From: Selaginella moellendorffii
Taxonomy: Eukaryota > Streptophyta > Lycopodiopsida > Selaginellales > Selaginellaceae
Assembly (NCBI RefSeq): GCF_000143415.4
Contig: NW_003314281.1
Location: 1,226,358-1,290,357 of the forward strand
DNA length: 64,000 nt
Direction: 5' to 3'
Part shown: positions 54,183 to 64,000 of the stretch, piece by piece
How positions within the stretch are numbered: position 1 is the stretch's first letter
Layout: every line of letters begins with the position of its first letter
Program-made: the position numbers and the translations under genes
The notes under the pieces: generated by a model
Databases searched by the model: none
The model's input: the letters and a program-made list of their open reading frames with translations, nothing else
Told to the model about the DNA's origin: nothing

Positions 54183-54913
54183 ATTTTTAAACAACTCCAA
54201 TCTCGGCATGTACCTGTTGTGGGCCTTGTCACCAAGCCGCTGGGGAAGAGATCTGCGGAAGGGATGGTTCTCCATGGCGGGAAGGCGTGCCGCTTGTGGT
54301 GGATGGGCATCGCGTCTCGGAGCTCTGTGGGAGAGGACTCGCGAAGATCCGCTGCGGATCACGGGGAGGAGTGAAGTGCCACGGCTTGTGCGATGCCAGG
54401 AAGTTGTGCCTGAAGTTTATGCTGTTCTCAAGAGCATGCCTCGGACTGAGAGCCTCAGGCGTTTCACAGGCCGCACTCACATCGAGGGAGTGTAACTATA
54501 TGTTGGAATCACTTAAGACCTATGATCCAAACTATGCCATTTAATCAAAAAGCTTGGGCAAGCGACAGTGACAACGATCCCACGACGCCGCCGCTCATGC
54601 GCAGGATCACTCCAAGTTCAGCTTTTAGATTCTCCGACCATGACTCCCGCATTGACACCATTACATAATTGCCACCAACTATAGAGAATATCAGTGTTTT
54701 GTATTGGCTATGTTTTTGTTTGCTGACAGTGTTTTTATTTCCCTTTGGTTCTAGAAATTAGTCTGGTTTGTTTGACCAGAACAGTCAACGGCGAGCCGGC
54801 ATAGTCAACGGCAAGGAGAGGTACAGTCAACGACATGGATATCTTAAGTTGACACCAACATAAGACTTGAAGTTTGTATCCATTCCAGTCATTTGGTAAA
54901 GTCTAGGAAGAGT
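54183..54913. other. Spacer with weakly protein-like frames
   Basis: Plus-strand frames at 54178-54495 and 54287-54544 overlap and are GC-rich, without a recognisable family. The right part holds the W-box-like cluster listed separately and the 3' UTR of the pseudouridine synthase gene. Confidence 0.4.
54768..54854. promoter_or_regulatory. Cluster of five W-box cores (TTGAC/GTCAA)
   Basis: TTGAC or GTCAA occurs at about 54772, 54785, 54804, 54826 and 54849, three of them as AGTCAACG. TTGAC is the core of WRKY sites, but the density could also come from a small repeat. The flanking context GTTTGACC...ACAGTCAAC recurs at 59056 and 59196. Confidence 0.4.
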
Positions 54914-56729
54914 TTAGCTAGCCCATGCAGGAAGGGGGCACTCAAACGACCACTCCTCGCAAGAATATTGCACACAATGCAGCCATAGCCCGTCGGAGTC
55001 GTCGTCATAGCCCGACGGTCCCAAGCGTGGACAATGCGTACACAGTGGATCCGTCTCAAAACTTGGTTCTTCTCGATCATCGTCGACCTTCCTGGAATCT
55101 GATCAACAGAAAGGTGTCATTCGAAAGAAAGAAGAGAATGAAGTGATAAGAGCTTGTTTGTTTACCTTGTGCCTGTTGCTGGCGGCTCATGCCACTCCTT
55201 GCTGCCGAGTCTGCTGTTCCACCCCTTTTAGAGCGTTTTGGAGGATTTTCATGAAGGTAAAGATCGTCGTTGGCGATGGGGTGTTTTAAGTGCTGCAAAT
55301 GGACGCGTATCTAGAATGTGAGAGGAAAAAGCTTAGCAAACGAATCAAGAGACTAAGTTTCTTGCCTGGTGAGTTCTTCCTGTCAGAGGTTTGCATTCAA
55401 CGATGCTGGACACTCCATCCGTGCTTAGACGCACAAACCTCGTACAAGCTTCTTTCCCTTTGCTATCCTGTTCTTCGCAAACCTGAAAAACGTGAGAGCT
55501 GCAGTAAGCAACTGCTAACAATTGTGATGTTTACCTCCACAGTGCTCCTCCCTTCCCGTGCATCGTAATGAACAGCAGCATTCACCACCACCTGAGAAAA
55601 ATCTTACAAGAGCGTCATCGAGAGCGGTTTTTTACCTCTTCTTCTGGAAACACGCCAGTTACTTTAGCAACGTATACTTTGCGAACTCTACCATTCTCGA
55701 TCTGCAAGCATCACACAAAGACGTATAGCAAAATTTAAAAAGCGAAGGAAGCTTACGTCCTGCCGAAACTTGTCCGCTTTCACAGCGCTTTTGGCGAAAA
55801 TAAGAAGCCCAGAAACAAGACGATCGAGCCTGTGAACAGCTGATAGAAAATAAACGAGTTGAAAGAAAAATAGCATGAAAAGAGCTAGTTTACGGAATAA
55901 AGGTCCGGTGTTGTGCTCTGCTTGCAGGATGCCAAGCACAGTGTTCTTGCGGTACTGCCCGCAAGTATGGACCTGAAGAACAATAGTGGTGTTCAAAGTT
56001 TTCTTCCTTGCAAGTAGTAGAATTTTTTGGCACTCACTGGTATAGATGCTGGCTTGCATACTGTGAGAACTTCGGGTCCCTCGTGGAGAATTACAATACT
56101 CTCGGCCAGAACCGGTGGCTCATGCCTGGCTATCAAAATGGGAAAGCAGACTAGAAATCAATGGAAGGACTTTAGAAGTGATGTGAAGCACCTGTGAACA
56201 AAGTGGCTCAGTTTCTGTGTCGTTCGAACTCTATATTCACTCTCACATTTTTTATCCTCTAACAAAATCCGGCCTGATCGAACAGCATCAACCTGCAAGA
56301 ACAATGCCAGGTTTGATCTTTGCTTTCCAAGGAAAAACTCACATAATACTCATACGGCCTTTGCCTGAATTCGTCGGCAAACATGTCCACGATTGTCTTT
56401 CCAGACCATCGCTGCTTCACCTGAGCAACGAGAAAAAGAGAGATCAAAATCAAGTTTTTCTTTCGAAATCGGAGAAACAAAAAAAGGAGAGAAGGTTTTC
56501 TTTCCAAACCACTTACAAGCGCAATGAACTGGGAGCCAGAAAAAAAAGATAGATAGAAACCACTTACATGAGCAATGAACTCGAAATAATACGGTAGCAC
56601 GAATCGCTTTCCTGTGACACAATGAAATGCAGGCGCTAGCTCACGGCCAGAAAATTCCATCGTTTTCTTACCGCCCACGATGATGTAATGCGAGGGAAGG
56701 ATGGGCGTGTCGGGGTTCTCCCACTCCAT
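54914..56729 (-). CDS. RNA pseudouridine synthase, RluA family (plant RPS7-like)
   Basis: Twelve exons (56729-56672, 56611-56568, 56420-56343, 56292-56192, 56125-56038, 55972-55894, 55839-55757, 55701-55636, 55591-55535, 55482-55366, 55310-55166, 55098-54914) join without a break into 366 residues. Key elements in order: K[12 protein letters not shown] (S4-like start), [20 protein letters not shown] with the catalytic aspartate, G-R-T-H-Q-I-R-V-H-L-Q, and a C-terminal C-T-H-C-P with W-L-H-C. The match to Arabidopsis RNA pseudouridine synthase 7 is close in order and length. It isomerises uridine in RNA; the target RNA is unknown. Intron 10 has a GC donor (55365-55364). Confidence 0.92.
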
Positions 56730-56823
56730 TGCTGTCTAAACCCTAAACGTAGTTTAAAACATAATTATATCTTATCAATATTTTATCTATTCCGAGTTAA
56801 CGCTGTTTAGGGTTTCTTTAGCT
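56730..56823. promoter_or_regulatory. Shared 94-bp bidirectional promoter, pseudouridine synthase/Tti2-like
   Basis: The start codons of the two divergent genes are 94 bp apart. AAACCCTAAAC lies next to one and TTTAGGGTTTC next to the other, so telo-box-type motifs flank both starts. Confidence 0.5.
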
Positions 56824-58404
56824 ATGGAGGGAACGCGCGATCGTGAGCCCCAGGAGATCTCCCGGCTCTTGGAGGTAATGCGCATTGGATTTTCATTCTC
56901 ACTCCATCTCCTCAGGCGCTCAGAGTGCCGCGGGAGCTCACGAGGTCCTACGCGAGCAGCCAGGAGCAAGACGGTGCCAGGGCCGAGTTCCTGGCGTCGT
57001 CGCGCGAGGCGCTGGTCGCCCTGAGAGCAGCGCTTGTGTCTGGGAAATGGGACAAGCCTCGCGAGAGAGAGGTGATCTCTACGCTCGCTAATTTTGCTTG
57101 TGGCGAAGTGGAGTGGACGACGGACGAGCTCAGGGAGATTGCAGTCAGTGCGATCGATTGTCTCGGCTCGTCTAGGCAGCAGCTGGTTTTGGATCACTTG
57201 CGAGAACTCTTGCTGGAGATCCACGCAAGTTTGAGGCATGGAACAAGAGAGGCCACTGCTCAAAGCTTGTATGAAGAAGGGCATTCTTCTCGAGACGCTT
57301 CAAATGACATCGTTCTGGCGCATCAAATGTCTTGGATACTTTCGCAGGTAAGTCTTTGTTCTCCATCTAGCTCAAAGTCGGAAGTTTTTGGATTATCTTT
57401 CTTTGTAGATTGGCCATCCTCATCTCGGCAAGCACTGCCAAATTATCATGCCCTGTGTTCTCACAGCTTTAGATCACTACTCACCTCCAATCAAGGTACA
57501 TTCTCTTTTACAGTTTTTCCTCAGCTTGTTCCTTTTTTTTTCTCCTGTAGCGCCAAGGATTGGAATGCTGTCTCCATTTGGAGCAGGGCATGAACTCCAC
57601 CGAGCTGAGGTGGTACAAAGACGTTCTACTCGATGCCGTATGTCAAAACATCGCTGGATGCGACGAGTTGTGGCCGCTGGTCGTGAAAACTGCTGTTCGC
57701 CTTGTGACGCGTATAGAAGGACGGAATCCCGCTCGCCTTGGTAAGACGAAAGCTCCTTTTTGAGTTTGATCAGGAAAAATCTCTAAGGCATCCACACAGG
57801 TACAGGAAAATCCTGGCTGAGATGCTGGGTGAGCTTGAGAGGCATCCGGACGACAAGGAGAAAACGAATGTGTTCCTCCAAGAGATCGGACCTCAACTCA
57901 AGGCGATGGGTCTTGTGTTGGTCGCTCTTTTCAAGAGACTGTTCGCTCTTCTCTTCTACTGGCTTGACACTGGAGACAAAAGGACGTCCATTCTGGTGAG
58001 AATTCAACGGAAATTACGTTCCTTCGTCCTGATGACAATTTTTTTTCTTCGCGTAGGTTCTTTCTTGCTTGCGGGCTGTGATTACTCACACTTGGGTCCG
58101 AATACCGCATCTTGCAAACAGGTTCGTGTTAGCATTCTCTTATTTCCTGACAATCTCGCAAATGTTCCGAATGAGCAGTATCTGGGAGCAGGCCGTGAAG
58201 CTGCATTGTAAAGTCGCGGACTTGGAAGTACGCGCGGCTGTTGCCGAGACGGCGTGCTATCTAATTGAGTAAGAACTTCCACACGCAAATTCTAAAATCT
58301 TTCATTTATCGATCTCTCTCAGGTGCGTTGGTCAGGAGATTTTGGAGACTCACCAGGACGACGTAGAATTGGTGGCTGCAGTAAAATCTATAAAAGCTTA
58401 TTAA
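56824..58404 (+). CDS. Tti2-like ARM-repeat protein
   Basis: Eight exons are proposed (56824-56874, 56916-57347, 57409-57495, 57551-57740, 57800-57995, 58057-58121, 58179-58268, 58323-58404), about 395 residues of helical repeats. I-I-M-P-C-V-L-T-A-L-D-H-Y-S-P-P-I-K, I-E-G-R-N-P-A-R-L and M-L-G-E-L-E-R-H-P-D then M-G-L-V-L-V-A-L-F-K-R suggest the Tti2 family, a partner of Tel2/Tti1 that stabilises PIK-like kinases. The junction of exons 4 and 5 does not keep frame: the good donor (57741) leaves one base and the acceptor (57799) needs two. Using a weaker donor at 57704 with an acceptor at 57773 keeps frame but drops conserved-looking residues. A one-base error or a real lesion is possible. Confidence 0.68.
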
Positions 58405-58641
58405 GCCCAAACTCCCAAAACTTAACTAAACGTGAGCGCCAAATTTCCTTTTTGGTCGAAAGCCACCACCTTTCATTTCAATGCACCACGACCGTTGACG
58501 GCACGAGCGTTTCTAGACACCTTCGGATGCTTCCATGAATTATAAACAATCCATCACGGCCAGCTGGAAAACAGAAGGTAAACCCTCTAGCAAGTTTTCG
58601 GGGAATATCTCCGAACAAGCTCACTAGGGCTGGAGCAAACA

Positions 58642-58923
58642 ATGGAGTGGAGCGATCAGGATCCAAAGAGCAACTCATCCATGGGTCGGGAGCAGCAGCG
58701 GCGGCGGCGGCGGCAACGAAAGCGCGGGCATGTCAAGGCGGCTATCTTTTCGTCACTCCTCCAATCTGTTTGCTCGCTCTGTTCCCAGGTCAAGGAATCC
58801 ATCGCCGCCAGCGATTGCTCCGGCTCCTTTCGAGCTCTCTCCTTTTCTTCCAGCAAATGTTGCAGCTCTAGATCGGGAGATCTGGGCGAGGATGAAGATC
58901 ACAGCAGCAGATTGATCGGATGA
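58642..58923 (+). CDS. 93-residue basic protein, R-R-G-Q-I-K-A-A-I family, member 2
   Basis: A single frame begins M-E-W-S-D-Q. After an R/Q/E-rich run the core is K-R-G-H-V-K-A-A-I followed by S-L-L-Q-S-V-C-S-L-C-S-Q-V-K, aligning with the R-G-Q-I-K-A-A-I and S-x-x-S-x-F-x-E-I-K pattern of the proteins at 34994 and 59705. The tail is serine/cysteine-rich and ends acidic. Function unknown. This is the most divergent of the three, so support is weaker. Confidence 0.5.
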   Translation: MEWSDQDPKSNSSMGREQQRRRRRQRKRGHVKAAIFSSLLQSVCSLCSQVKESIAASDCSGSFRALSFSSSKCCSSRSGDLGEDEDHSSRLIG

Positions 58924-59592
58924 CCGAACGGCGGCTTAGTCAACCTAGTGAGAAAGACTAAAGCATATCTGAAAGAGTCGTCTCGCATTAGATGACGAGT
59001 CAATGTGTCAGATTTGTCTAGAAGCCTGGAGTTTCAAGATTTCACGAGGTTAATTGTTTGACCGGCACAGTCTACAACCCGGTCAATCCAGTCAGTAAGA
59101 TTGTTCTCTGTGTCAATGCAATTGGTCAATGTGTAATTTTTCTCTAGGGGAGTTTTAGTCAAATCCAGACTTCACTAGGTGTTCCCTGCCTGATTGTTTG
59201 ACTGATACAGTCAACAGCCCAGCTATTGTTGTTCTACTTCGTCTCGTCTATGTATAAGGAACAAAAGGAAAAGTTAAAGAGGTGGTGGCCACTGGTTAGT
59301 GGGTGCATTTTCAAATGATTTTTTAAAAAGGCAATAAGATCTCACGAGATTTGTCTGGCTAGGCCAAAACAAAAGGCCTGTGGAGGCACGTGCTTGAATT
59401 GGCAGGCCTCCGAGAAGCTTCCTCTGGTGCTGCAGGGAACCTTCGCCAGCTCATTCTCGCCCCTATCATGATGAATGCACCTGGCCAAGACGTTACTTGC
59501 ATTCCACTCCACTCCAAGTTTAAATTCTCGAAGCAATCAACGTGATCAAAATTACCTTGGCGATATTACTTTCATCCGGTCAAAGCCACTAG
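58924..59592. other. Promoter-like spacer upstream of the small-protein gene at 59705
   Basis: No gene supported. It contains the W-box cluster at 59055-59215 and leads to a TATA box at 59593. Confidence 0.45.
59055..59215. promoter_or_regulatory. Cluster of W-box cores upstream of a small-protein gene
   Basis: TTGAC/GTCAA cores occur at about 59058, 59082, 59112, 59125, 59158, 59197 and 59210. Two sub-blocks (59056 and 59196) share the GTTTGACY..ACAGTC layout with the cluster at 54768. Confidence 0.42.
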
Positions 59593-59601
59593 TATATATA
59601 A
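59593..59601 (+). promoter_or_regulatory. TATA box for the gene at 59705
   Basis: TATATATAA sits 104 bp before the start codon, a usual distance once a leader of about 75 nt is allowed. Confidence 0.55.
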
Positions 59602-59704
59602 ACTGTTTGGTAGCGGGGGTTTTTATCCATACTCTTCTCCATCATTACCTCTCTCTCGCTCTCTCGCTCTCTTCGTGTTCTTCCGAGCTCTATCGATCGA
59701 TTCG

Positions 59705-59989
59705 ATGGAAATCTCGAGCAATCTGCGTGATGGGTCCTCGGCCGCGGCAGTGATCGAGCTTCTCAAGAAGGAGCAGCTCAAGAATTCGAGGGCCAAGCAC
59801 AGGGTGCCCAGAAGGGGGCAAATCAAGGCCGCCATCGCGGCCTCCATGGCGCACTCCATCGCCTCAGCATTCTCCGAGATCAAGCGGCACCTCACGCCCT
59901 CTCCCTCGCGATGTCCCTCGTCGTGTGGATCCTCGCTCAGCCGATCCAGCTCCACCGGATCTCACGACTCGTCGACCTTCAGGCTGTGA
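59705..59989 (+). CDS. 94-residue basic protein, R-R-G-Q-I-K-A-A-I family, member 3
   Basis: The ATG at 59705 (M-E-I-S-S-N) is used; the frame upstream begins only at GTG. The core V-P-R-R-G-Q-I-K-A-A-I is followed by S-M-A-H-S-I-A-S-A-F-S-E-I-K, then a serine-rich tail with S-S-S-L-S-R-S-S. The core is almost the same as in the protein at 34994-35176. A clear TATA box lies 104 bp upstream. The function is unknown. The N-terminal helix (V-I-E-L-L-K-K-E-Q-L-K) and the core could pack as two amphipathic helices, which is speculative. Confidence 0.65.
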   Translation: MEISSNLRDGSSAAAVIELLKKEQLKNSRAKHRVPRRGQIKAAIAASMAHSIASAFSEIKRHLTPSPSRCPSSCGSSLSRSSSTGSHDSSTFRL

Positions 59990-60326
59990 TGGAGTGATCT
60001 ATAGCAAGATACAAGATCATCAAATTGGGAAATTCTCTTTCTCCAAATCGTCTCCAGCATCTCCAGAGATTGTCCTCGAGTCCGGGTCGTGATCACGAGC
60101 CATGGCTCCAGCACAAGAACAGAGATGTTTGCATCGCGCAGCAAAAATGATCCATCCAAAGTCTTGTTCATAGCTTGATCAAAAGAATTTGCAAAGTCAA
60201 TAAATTTGGTTGACCAGAATATACATTGTCTTTGTTTTTGAATATTCCTAGTTCCAACGTGTTTACTCATTTGAATGAAATGTTTTGGCGCTCACGAGAC
60301 TCTAGGGCAGGAAGAAAGAAGACGCG
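59990..60326. other. Short spacer
   Basis: No gene supported. It holds the 3' UTR of the small-protein gene and the leader of the PARP-like gene. Confidence 0.45.
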
Positions 60327-61310
60327 ATGATCGCCAGGGCGAAGGCGCTGCTCAAATCCTGCTACAAGGGAAAGGTTTCCAGGGATTTCCAATCGATCGC
60401 AGCTTCTTTCATCTTCTTTCATCGATCTAAGGTCGAAATCTTTCATCCTGTTTCTCGCAGCTCGATGCGGCCCTAGAGCCAGCCGTAGAGCAGCCGCCGC
60501 AACCAGGGATTCAAGCGATGCCTGAGATTTCCACGCTGCGAGGGCTTCCTTTCCTGATTTCCGCAGCATTCGTGGTGAAGATGGTCCAGGGCACCCTCTT
60601 TGGCGACAACAGGGTAATCGAGGTGAAGATGAATCCTTTCCTTGGCCAGGAGGACTACCTGGTGTACAAAAGGTTCGAGCAAGCATTCCTCGGCGCTGCT
60701 AGTGCCCAGCCAAAGCTCGGTAAGAGGATGAGATTTTTGAGATTTTTTCTCGACCAATTTTATAAACTTTGATCAATGTGTTTGCAGCCAAGATCACGGC
60801 TGCCGATTTGGAGAAGTCTACAGGTTTTCAGTACCACAAGTTGAGCGACTGGATTCTCCTCCTCTACCATGGCACTCCGAGCACCAACATCTCTTCCATC
60901 CTCGAGAGTGGATTCGCCACGGTTGCCGCTCGGAGTAAGAACAGATACTGGTTTAGTGGCGACCCATTCGTTTGCACCTCTTACGCCGACGTGGACTCCA
61001 GCGAGTACTACCTCCTTGCGGTTTTGGTGCTGTATCCACAGAAGGTAATTTCTCGTAAATCTTTTTCTCTAATGTGACCGATTCATAGATGGGAGATGAT
61101 GGTACATACGCGGTTACAAAAGAGTTCCAGAGCCACATTCTACCGGTCGCTACGGTAAGGATCCAACGTGCCACTGCGAACAATACAGGTATAGACATGT
61201 TTTCATATGAATCTAGTCATGGTTTTTTCTTAGGTGTGATCCAAGCTCCTCTGTCGAAGACTTACCTGGAGCTTGTGCGAATTTTACAATCACGATCACC
61301 AGTGAAGTGA
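60327..61310 (+). CDS. Small single-domain PARP-like (ADP-ribosyltransferase fold) protein
   Basis: Five exons (60327-60374, 60461-60719, 60788-61044, 61089-61188, 61234-61310; last intron 45 nt) encode 246 residues. The central part has W-I-L-L-L-Y-H-G-T-P-S-T-N-I-S-S-I-L-E-S-G-F, like the H-G-T-x2-x-N-x2-x-I-x2-x-G-F of PARP catalytic domains (His130). F-V-C-T-S-Y-A follows (Tyr168), then Y-Y-L-L-A-V-L-V and a late T-Y-A-V followed by H-I-L-P-V-A, as at the end of the PARP fold. The position of the catalytic glutamate appears to be threonine. No WWE, BRCT or other PARP accessory domain is seen. It could be a mono-ADP-ribosyltransferase or inactive. Family assignment is by motif only. Confidence 0.62.
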
Positions 61311-61460
61311 TGGTTTCCTGGAGGTATTATCTTCGTAGTTTTGTTGAGTCCCCCAGATATTGAGTTTTCAAAACGCTGCATAGGTACCGAGCTCGGAAAT
61401 GCCCATGATCGACTGTTTGCTACAAAAAAAAAACTCTCAAAAGCTGGAAAATAAGGATGA

Positions 61461-62740
61461 TCAAAGCTCAAGTTTGGATTCAAGGAACTCGCAAATCTTC
61501 GGCATTGCTTCAACTGTCGTGTACGAGTGGTCTTCGGTGCCTGCTGACAATTCGATGCAGTTGTACTCTGCGTTGCTCGCGCTCGAAATCGTTCCCAGGT
61601 ACTGCCGCAGCATCTCACCACGCTTGTCTTCCTGCTTGTGCGAGTGGACAAATAATCCACACAGGAGTAAGGAACACTTGTTCTTCTTTGCCCCGCTGAC
61701 TGAATGTTTGGTGTCTTGATCTTTTGCTTCTTGTTGTTGTTTATCAGGACTTTGACCCAAGACAGAGGCATTCTTGATGAGTGACCCGAGTGGAGCAGAA
61801 CTTGAAACCCAGCGTGCAGAGTTTTGCACCACAAATTTTCGAGCAATGCTTGAAAGTCTCTGTAGGATCACCACCATAAAAACCATACATATGCAAAGCT
61901 TATGCTTACCTCTAGGTGATGAGATGTATCAGAAAAAGCAATGCATTTTAGCCTTTGGAGAACTTCTGACTCTGAGGCAAGACAAAGGGTTTGAGTAGAA
62001 TGGTATCCAGATTGAACATAAAATAAAAATAAAAATTTGTGTAACCTCGTTGTCTAATAAGCTCACAAGCGTTGTATCCACCGCAAGAATGTGCAACAAA
62101 AGCTAGCTTTTTTGCAGGAATGTTCATGCAAATGTTATCCCACACATATATATAATATGATTGGAGCGTGTATCACTGCCTGAAATTTTTATTCCCTGCA
62201 AAGGGCTCAATAATATTTAGTACTAGGAAGTTTTCTTTACCTCTTCTGTTGAGTTATAGTTAGGATTAAGGACTAAAACAGCAAAATCTCGCTTATGTGC
62301 CCATTCTGCATGGACAAAAAGAAAATATGACTTTTTTCCCTTGTAATATAAATTTACCAATAAAAGGTAGAACGCTACCAGTCTGAATTTAAGAAGTTTT
62401 TGACCAAAAATCTGAATAATCATACTTACATTTATGCAAACTTTGTGAGACTATAAACCTACCATGCAAAGTCAATATTACAACTAAATTTTTTATATAT
62501 TAACTGTATCTCACTTGATTTTTCCTGCTCCACAAATGCAAATATGCAGCACTTTAGAAATTGATGCATTAGAAGACAGAAATATAAGACATTTAGCCTG
62601 GCCCTCTATAGATAATTGTTCAAGTAGAAGCTCTAGTTTTGTCATTCCATACTTATCAACCATGAGATCTTGCACAATTTGTGCTATAATCTCCCCAACT
62701 TAGTCATAGTATTGCTATAGAATTTTGTTTTCAGAGTAAT
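61461..62740 (-). pseudogene. ARB2-domain (FAM172-like) alpha/beta-hydrolase pseudogene
   Basis: Fragments in order on the minus strand: V-G-E-I-I-A-Q-I-V-Q-D-L (near 62700), L-H-I-C-I-C-G-A-G-K, F-W-S-K-T-S-stop-I-Q-T-G-S-V-L-P-F-I, E-W-A-H-K-R-D-F-A-V-L-V-L-N-P-N (62305-62241), I-I-Y / V-W-D-N and F-V-A-H-S-C-G-G-Y (62195-62046), I-A-F-S-D-T-S-H-H (61971-61910), and a last exon 61859-61461 with W-V-S-S-S-A-P-L-G and S-A-G-T-E-D-H-S-Y-T-T. This is the ARB2 order. There are two in-frame TAA codons and a 2-bp gain in a TA run between the I-Y and V-W codons. The last three exons are still in frame with each other. Confidence 0.7.
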
Positions 62741-64000
62741 TGAAAATAGAAATTCATTACATGATTAGTAGCATCATGTTTGAATAGAACTTTATTTATA
62801 TTACGAATTTGGAAGTTTTTCTCATCAATAATGTAGTCTAAGTTCTCAAGCTTCATTTTAGCAGTAAATACTTAGGCTAAATTAAAAAACCCTTTCCTTT
62901 TTAAGCTCTTAAAACATTCAGAGATCTATTGAGACCACAATCATTGAGATGCATGAAGTATAAAATGAATTTTTTTTCAAATTTTAATTTATATAGATTT
63001 ATTATTTTTTGGCATAAAATATGAACATGTAGATAATATTTGTGGCTTTAAAATCCACTTGCAATTCAAATTTTAAAGTATTCTATAAAAGATATGGCAT
63101 ATAGAATTAAATTTCAGATTTTTAATATTTATATATCAATCAAGATTATATGACTATGGGATAGATAATAAATAATTAAATACTAAATATTACTAAATAA
63201 ATAAATTTATAATAACATAGTATATTTATTTTAACATAACATTTAAAAATATAAACTATTTAGTTAATCACTGAATAATTAAATGATTTTTTTATAGCTT
63301 TCAATTATGTACATAATCAATATAGGAAATATATAGTATAGTGTCAAATATGACTTTCTTGTTTTTTAGATAAAATGTTTTTTGAGAATAAAGATTACAA
63401 AAGAATATAAATATAAAAAAATTAAATTTTTATATATTTTTAGATCATGATTGAAGTGATAATAATATTTATCTATAATAGTTAAGATATTTATTTTTAA
63501 AAATATTAATTTAATAAAATAATTATATATAAAGAGTTTTAGTATTTAGTGTATGTGTATTTATAAGGTATTACTTGCAAATGCTACTCAATCAAAATTA
63601 AATTACGAGGCGCATCGGGTGATCATCAGGTATCATGGGAAGTAGCAGTATATGAAGTTTCTCTATATCTGCACCCCTATGGGGAGCACATTATCGACAA
63701 AGTTTTAACTTAATTATAAATTATTAGTTAAATAAGTTTTTGATAAAATATAAACTTAACTATTTTAAAGATTCATGCAAATGCTTGCAAAAGGGACTTG
63801 TTTTAGCTCTTTATCACAGTCAATATGTATAGTTTTATCAGGAAACCAAAGCCTATATTATAGCTCAAGAGGATTTTACTTTTAATAGGGTCCTAAATTT
63901 GTTAAAAAAACCTTTATAACTTATCAAGAGAAACATATAGCACTAAAGATGACTATAAAGAATCATCACTTTTTATAGAAACTTACATATACAATCTCAA
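62741..64000. other. AT-rich tail without genes
   Basis: About 1.26 kb of very AT-rich sequence with no open frame longer than chance expectation and no evident repeat unit or mobile-element end. Confidence 0.5.

Noticed and set aside
1-64000. CRISPR arrays, operons, Shine-Dalgarno sites or bacterial insertion sequences
   Set aside because: None was found. The gene structures are spliced and plant-type throughout.

Overview
The window looks like nuclear DNA of a land plant outside the flowering plants, most likely a lycophyte such as Selaginella. This is an inference from gene content and architecture. Genes are compact, almost all introns are about 45-90 nt, and several genes are intronless. 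Plant-specific families are present: PLS-class PPR proteins, XTH, B3 and C2H2 factors, a TMKL1-type receptor, a nuclear group II intron maturase and MED19. An Orai-type calcium-channel gene, a family reported to be missing from angiosperms, is also present. Intron-exon models below were built by hand from splice sites and reading-frame continuity; none was checked against transcripts.

Layout. 0-10 kb: a PPR protein (+), a J-domain/4Fe-4S plastid protein (-), the pseudokinase receptor TMKL1 (+) and an alpha/beta-hydrolase lipase (-). 10-20 kb: a lysine-rich orphan, a mitochondrial-type maturase, tRNA-Ser(GCT), the head-to-head pair MED19/ORC2, and a large three-finger C2H2 repressor-like protein. 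19-25 kb: pseudouridine-5'-phosphate glycosidase (PUMY), an XTH, an Orai-like channel and the first of two adjacent B3 genes. 25-35 kb: the second B3 gene, an uncharacterised acidic protein, a complex I-like subunit, a CCCH zinc-finger protein, a Rab1/RabD GTPase, APC8 and a small mitochondrial-looking protein. 35-46 kb: a 60-residue protein, PPR debris, an 800-residue PPR protein fused to an N-terminal OSB-type PDF motif, tRNA-Gly(TCC), a beta-COP pseudogene, a DEAH/CCCH helicase and a protein kinase. 46-54 kb: a second copy of the PUMY-XTH block in which PUMY is dead and XTH intact, about 4 kb of low-coding DNA, and a broken copy of the PDF-PPR 5' end carried with its tRNA-Gly. 54-64 kb: an RluA-type pseudouridine synthase, a Tti2-like ARM protein, two small proteins related to the one at 35 kb, a small PARP-like protein, an ARB2-domain pseudogene and an AT-rich tail.

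There is no operon-like logic. Two themes recur. The first is local duplication followed by unequal decay. The second is divergent housekeeping pairs that share promoters of about 60-250 bp with telo-box (AAACCCTA) motifs. The most unusual items are the PDF-motif/PPR fusion, the three-member small-protein family with an R-R-G-Q-I-K-A-A-I core, the Orai-like protein without the usual acidic selectivity-filter residue, and the single-domain PARP-like protein. Several apparent frameshifts (helicase, Tti2-like, ARB2) could be real decay or assembly errors.
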